Shown in pieces: positions 60,222 through 64,000 of a stretch of 64,000 nucleotides of DNA (positions are counted from its first letter, which is position 1; every line of letters starts with the position of its first letter). A model generated the notes under the pieces. That model worked only from the letters and a program-made list of their open reading frames with translations, had not been told where the DNA came from and did no database searches. The stretch is from the NCBI GenBank assembly GCA_030529445.1, contig JAUMWW010000001.1, positions 88,121 to 152,120 of the forward strand, in the 5' to 3' direction. A program made the translations under genes and the position numbers. Source of the stretch: Johnsonella sp. (lineage in GTDB: Bacteria; Bacillota; Clostridia; Lachnospirales; Lachnospiraceae).

Positions 60222-63200
60222 ATGCGAGTAGTATCTAAAACAGTGATCAGCCTTATGCTGAGTTTGTCTTTAGTGCTCTCTTCTTTTACTCCGGCTTTTG
60301 CGCAAGGAAAAGCAGCGGAAGAAAGAATCGGGCATTCGGCTGATTACGCTGATTCCTTGGGGAATCAGGAAGAAAAAATATCTGTAAAAACGGGGCTTGC
60401 TCTGCCTGAAAAAGAAAATGCGGTACCGGAAAACATAAAGGAAGAGGCGCTTGAACACAAGAGTCTTGAAACGGAGGAAAAGGAAGAGCTTTCTCTGTTG
60501 GAGGATATTGAAATCAGTGCGGAGGCGGAAGAGATATCGGAAGCTTCATCGGAAACATCGGAAAATTGGGTTCATGAAGACTTTGAATTCAAGGATATTC
60601 CGATCCCGGGTACCGAGGACGAAGAAGGATATCCGGATGTGGTATACAGCCTTGTAGGATTTTCTGCTCAGGGGCTAAAGAAGGCGGAGACAAATAAGAC
60701 CCTTGTTCTGCCCGCTGAGGACAAAAAAGGGAGAGCTCCCGAGTGGGTGGAAGAAAAAGCATTCCGGGGAAAGGGGATCGAAAGCCTCACCGTTCCCGGC
60801 AATTATACCCATATACAGTTTTATGCATTTGAAGGCAATGCGATTCGAGAGCTTGTTTTGGAAGAAGGCGTGCAGTATGCCAATGATTTTGCTTTTGCAA
60901 ACAATCAGATAGAGGAGCTGAATCTTCCGGAAAGCTTTAAGTACGCATCCAAAGCCTCCTTTAAGAACAATCAGATCCGGCGTCTTGAACTGCCCGGGGA
61001 AAGCACGGCGGTAGGTCCCGAGGCATTCATGGATAATCAGATATCCGAGCTGAGTCTGGGAAATCGGATGGAGCATATTTATGAGAGAGCCTTTGCAAAC
61101 AATCAGCTGCAGGAGGTGAATATCCCTCTGAGCCTGAAGAACCTTAAAAGCGGAGTAAAGGGAATCTATCCCAATGCATTCGACGGCAATCCGGGAAAAG
61201 CAAATCCCGAGAAGCCTTCGGAGACTAAGGTGATTCTTTGGACGCCGAATAAGAATAACCCGAATAATCTGCGCAGCCAGGGAAATTATGTGGTAGATCC
61301 CTCCGAGGATAATATGAAGTATGTGGCGGCGGATTTTGAGATCAGCAAGGGAAGGCTGAAAGGCTTCTCCGCTGCGGGAGAAAAAAAGTGTAAAAAGCTG
61401 GGAAGAAGCGTTGTGCTCGAGCTTCCCGCCGTAGATACGAAGGGGGAGAAAATTACCAGGGTAGACAGCTATGCATTCCAGGACGATGTTTTGGAAGTGG
61501 ACAAGATCGTCATTCCGGAGGGCTATGAAGAGATAGAGGAATTCGCCTTTTGGGACGGAGATGTGAAAGAGATGGTCTTGCCGGAGAGCCTTCTGGTCAT
61601 CGGCACCATGGTATTTTATAACCAGGCGGGAAATGAAGTGAAGGGTATTGTTTCAAGTGCCGAGCAGCTGGATAAGATAGAAAACATGAGCCAGTATGTA
61701 AAGCTTGAACTCAATTCTACACAGCCGACTCCGCCGGAAAACGAAGATAAGAAATGGAAGCCGGAAGACTTTGTTTATACGGAGGTCGAGGCAGGCGAAG
61801 GAAACGCGGATCAGAAGCTTTATGCGGTAAACGGATTCAGTGCGAGCGGAAAAGAAAAGATCAAGAAAGATATGGATCTTGAGCTTCCCGAAAAGGATCC
61901 CCAGGGAAGAAAAGTGGAGATCGTCAATGAGAGGGCTTTTCAGGGCAAGTTCAATCAGAAGACGATCAATTCCGTTAAAATCCCCGAAGGCTATATCGGA
62001 ATCGGAAGCTTTGCTTTCGGATTCTGCGGAATCAGCGGAAAATTGGAGCTGCCCTCCAGCTTGGAATATATCGGCTCCATAGCATTTTTCAGAAATGAAA
62101 TCACGGAAGTCAGCTTCCCCGAAAAAATCACGGAGATCGAGGAGATTGCTTTCCGGGGAAACCGCCTGACCAAGATAGAGTTTAAAGGAGAAATCACCTC
62201 TATCGGAAGGCTTGCCTTTGCCGAGAACAGATTGGAAAATATCAATATTCCGGATTCTCTTGAGTACATCGGAGAGCAGGCATTTACGACCAATACCGGA
62301 AATTCGGCGTATGATAAGGTCGTGCTCAGGACGAAGTCGGGAAATAATCCCAAGAATCTGCCGGACAAAGAGAACTATATTATAGATCCGAAGGGATCGG
62401 GAAATCAGGATAATATAGATTATACAAAATGGACGAAGGAGGACTTCGTTTATCAGGGACAGAGTATAGAAGGCTTTTCGGAAATCGGAAGAAAGAAGAT
62501 TAAGAGAAACAAGAAGCTTGAACTTCCCGCGCTGACTCCGGAGGGAGAGCCTCTGCTCAAAGTAGGTACGGATGCGTTCAGAAACTTAAATCAAGGCTAT
62601 GAAATAGAAAGCGTAAGTCTCCCGGATACGATAAGAGAGATAGAAGACTATGCATTGCAGTTCAACGATTTAAGAGAGGTGAAGCTGCCGAAAGATCTGG
62701 AGCGTCTGGGAATGGGCGTCTTTATGAGCAACCCGGATCTTGGCAAGGTGGAGTTTAACGATAAGCTTAAGTTTGTAGACCAGGCATGCTTTTATATGTG
62801 CCCGCTTAAGAAGATCAGGCTTCCCGAGTCTCTCGAAGTGATTATGAATGCGGCATTCAGAAGCTGCTCCCTGACGGAGGTGGAGTTTGCCGGCAATCGG
62901 CTGGAGAGGATAGAGGGTCTCGCATTTGCGGATAATCAGCTGGAGAGAATAGCGCTTCCGGAAGGACTGAAAACCGTAGGCAATCAGGCTTTCGGAAACT
63001 CCGAGATCAATATTGAGAGCGGAAATAATTTCAGAGAGCTGAGCGTTCCGGATTCTCTGGAATCTCTCGGTTTCCAGACCTTTGTAAACAATCCCGTGGT
63101 TGCCAAGGAGAAGAAGGCGGTAATCATACATACCAGGAATGCCCAGAATATCAATAAATTGGGCGATGACCAGGGAGGAAGCTATGTAATCGATCCCGAT

Positions 63201-64000
63201 ATTTCGGCGGGAGAGGAAGATTTTAATCTGCTGGCGGATAAAATCGCAAAGACGGAGGAAGTCGATGAGTCAAAACTCAGCGAGGACTTCAAGCTCTTTT
63301 ACGAAGAGGAGCTGAAGGAGGCAAAAGAGGTTTATGAGGCAAAGAATGCTTCAAAGGCTCAAGTCCTTTCTCTGATCCGCAGGCTTGATTTCGTGCTGGA
63401 AAGAACAGACTTAAGCTTTGTGATGAAGGAAAAGGAAGTTCTGGATGAGAAGAAAGACAGCTATGATCAGGAAAAATGGGCTAAGGTAGAGACTGCCTAT
63501 GAATCGGCAAAGAAATACATTATGGCAATCAATGTCGGAGCGGATAGGATCGCTCAGCTTACGGATGAATTGCGGCTTGCATTAAACGCACTCGCTGCGG
63601 ACGATATGGAAGGCGCGCTTGCCTATGAGGGCGAGGCGGATATGCCGAAGACTCATTATATCGAGCCTTATACGATCAAGGTAAAAGTATGGATCAAGGA
63701 TGATAAGATCGTTTATATTCAGGATAACGGAACGGTTACCGATGATCCGAGCGAGGATCATGCGCATAATAAGGGATATTTTGAGGCGAGCAAGGCGGTT
63801 CTGGTAAAATACAAAGGAAAGAGCGTGGATGAGGTCCTAAGCGCAGGCAATTCGGGAGATCTCGGCATAGATGCGGTTTCCGGAGCAACCATCAGCTGCA
63901 ATATATTCCATATGGCAATAGTAAATGCACTGGAAAAATACAAGAACAAGGACATCATCAAACCAGAAGAGCCCGAGCAACCCCAGCAGCCCGAAGAGCC
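60222..64000 (+). CDS. Giant secreted LRR surface protein with FIVAR-like and FMN-binding domains (partial, runs off right edge)
   Basis: The frame is open from ATG 60222 (AGGAGGACTGG upstream) to the window end, 1259 codons so far. A signal peptide (ISLMLSLSLVLSSFTPAFA) is followed by an acidic stretch and four repeating modules, starting near 60570, 61316, 61756 and 62431. Each opens with a DFxF/Y...GFSxxG..K...LELP unit and continues with BspA-type leucine-rich repeats (ANNQIEELNLPESF, NNQIRRLELPG). From about residue 1000 comes a helical FIVAR-like part (KKDSYDQEKWAKVETAYESA), then an FMN-binding domain with DAVSGATIS; Thr 1223 is the site where ApbE-type enzymes attach FMN. A Pro/Glu-rich tail (KPEEPEQPQQPEEP) starts at the edge and probably leads to a wall anchor. 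The protein should be outside the cell, combining adhesion with flavin redox chemistry. Confidence 0.93.
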   Translation, partial: MRVVSKTVISLMLSLSLVLSSFTPAFAQGKAAEERIGHSADYADSLGNQEEKISVKTGLALPEKENAVPENIKEEALEHKSLETEEKEELSLLEDIEISAEAEEISEASSETSENWVHEDFEFKDIPIPGTEDEEGYPDVVYSLVGFSAQGLKKAETNKTLVLPAEDKKGRAPEWVEEKAFRGKGIESLTVPGNYTHIQFYAFEGNAIRELVLEEGVQYANDFAFANNQIEELNLPESFKYASKASFKNNQIRRLELPGESTAVGPEAFMDNQISELSLGNRMEHIYERAFANNQLQEVNIPLSLKNLKSGVKGIYPNAFDGNPGKANPEKPSETKVILWTPNKNNPNNLRSQGNYVVDPSEDNMKYVAADFEISKGRLKGFSAAGEKKCKKLGRSVVLELPAVDTKGEKITRVDSYAFQDDVLEVDKIVIPEGYEEIEEFAFWDGDVKEMVLPESLLVIGTMVFYNQAGNEVKGIVSSAEQLDKIENMSQYVKLELNSTQPTPPENEDKKWKPEDFVYTEVEAGEGNADQKLYAVNGFSASGKEKIKKDMDLELPEKDPQGRKVEIVNERAFQGKFNQKTINSVKIPEGYIGIGSFAFGFCGISGKLELPSSLEYIGSIAFFRNEITEVSFPEKITEIEEIAFRGNRLTKIEFKGEITSIGRLAFAENRLENINIPDSLEYIGEQAFTTNTGNSAYDKVVLRTKSGNNPKNLPDKENYIIDPKGSGNQDNIDYTKWTKEDFVYQGQSIEGFSEIGRKKIKRNKKLELPALTPEGEPLLKVGTDAFRNLNQGYEIESVSLPDTIREIEDYALQFNDLREVKLPKDLERLGMGVFMSNPDLGKVEFNDKLKFVDQACFYMCPLKKIRLPESLEVIMNAAFRSCSLTEVEFAGNRLERIEGLAFADNQLERIALPEGLKTVGNQAFGNSEINIESGNNFRELSVPDSLESLGFQTFVNNPVVAKEKKAVIIHTRNAQNINKLGDDQGGSYVIDPDISAGEEDFNLLADKIAKTEEVDESKLSEDFKLFYEEELKEAKEVYEAKNASKAQVLSLIRRLDFVLERTDLSFVMKEKEVLDEKKDSYDQEKWAKVETAYESAKKYIMAINVGADRIAQLTDELRLALNALAADDMEGALAYEGEADMPKTHYIEPYTIKVKVWIKDDKIVYIQDNGTVTDDPSEDHAHNKGYFEASKAVLVKYKGKSVDEVLSAGNSGDLGIDAVSGATISCNIFHMAIVNALEKYKNKDIIKPEEPEQPQQPEE

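Overview
The window looks like the chromosome of an anaerobic, Gram-positive Clostridia member, most likely Lachnospiraceae and perhaps oral. The basis is gene content and style: strong AGGAGG-type ribosome sites, an Fhs/FchA/FolD one-carbon operon, BspA-like leucine-rich surface protein, LytS/AraC-type two-component sugar system, TAXI-TRAP transporter, ThiT under a TPP riboswitch, Fur/PerR-family regulator. The genus assignment is only a guess; no rRNA or other marker is present.

Layout. (1) 1-5115: a very long CRISPR array, 78 repeats in the window, running off the left edge; the decayed repeats are at the right end, so the leader and any cas genes should lie to the left. (2) 5158-7970: a decayed accessory strip with a mobile-element-type sigma-like gene, a broken second copy of a GlsB/YeaQ-family gene, a broken GIY-YIG/DUF4357 gene, an unrecognised 203-residue gene and further debris. 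(3) 8013-14388: a membrane-tethered ECF sigma factor, a macrodomain protein, an OYE-family reductase, small genes (one frameshifted), and the intact GlsB-family gene. (4) 14698-15997: a two-gene minus-strand operon for a YeeE/YedE-type sulfur/selenium transporter and a TusA-like carrier. Each gene is interrupted by one in-frame TGA. In the TusA gene the TGA sits exactly at the catalytic cysteine of the CPxP motif, and both TGAs are followed at once by a bacterial SECIS-like hairpin. I read both as selenoproteins; this is the most exciting thing in the window. (5) 16368-21901: xylulokinase, a VOC protein, and fhs-fchA-folD with a folded 5' leader. (6) 22035-30194: a five-gene cluster (SWIM zinc finger, HEAT-like protein, MoxR-type AAA+, DUF5682, VWA/CoxE-like) matching the E. 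coli yehQ-yehL-yehM-yehP set. (7) 30347-37796: two proline-peptide enzymes, a ferric-iron-type ABC transporter and an EEP-family hydrolase, all on the minus strand. (8) 38305-50669: a POT peptide transporter, then a sugar regulon: ROK kinase, AraC-type response regulator, LytS/YesM-type kinase, a degenerate ABC ATPase that has lost its nucleotide-binding motifs, a ribose-type ABC importer, mannose-6-phosphate isomerase and fructokinase. (9) 50778-54226: TAXI-TRAP importer with DUF1850. (10) 54353-60013: Fur-family regulator, S1-domain protein, M18 aminopeptidase, exported trigger-factor-like lipoprotein, GIY-YIG protein, RluA pseudouridine synthase, TPP riboswitch and thiT. (11) 60222-64000: the start of a giant secreted leucine-rich-repeat protein ending in a FIVAR-like region and an FMN-binding domain, cut by the window edge.

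How parts work together: the sugar block reads as sensing (kinase, regulator, dead ABC protein), import (ABC), phosphorylation (two ROK kinases) and entry to glycolysis (ManA). The YedE-TusA pair reads as uptake of a reduced sulfur or selenium species handed to a small carrier protein through selenol chemistry. The terminal surface protein suggests flavin chemistry outside the cell.
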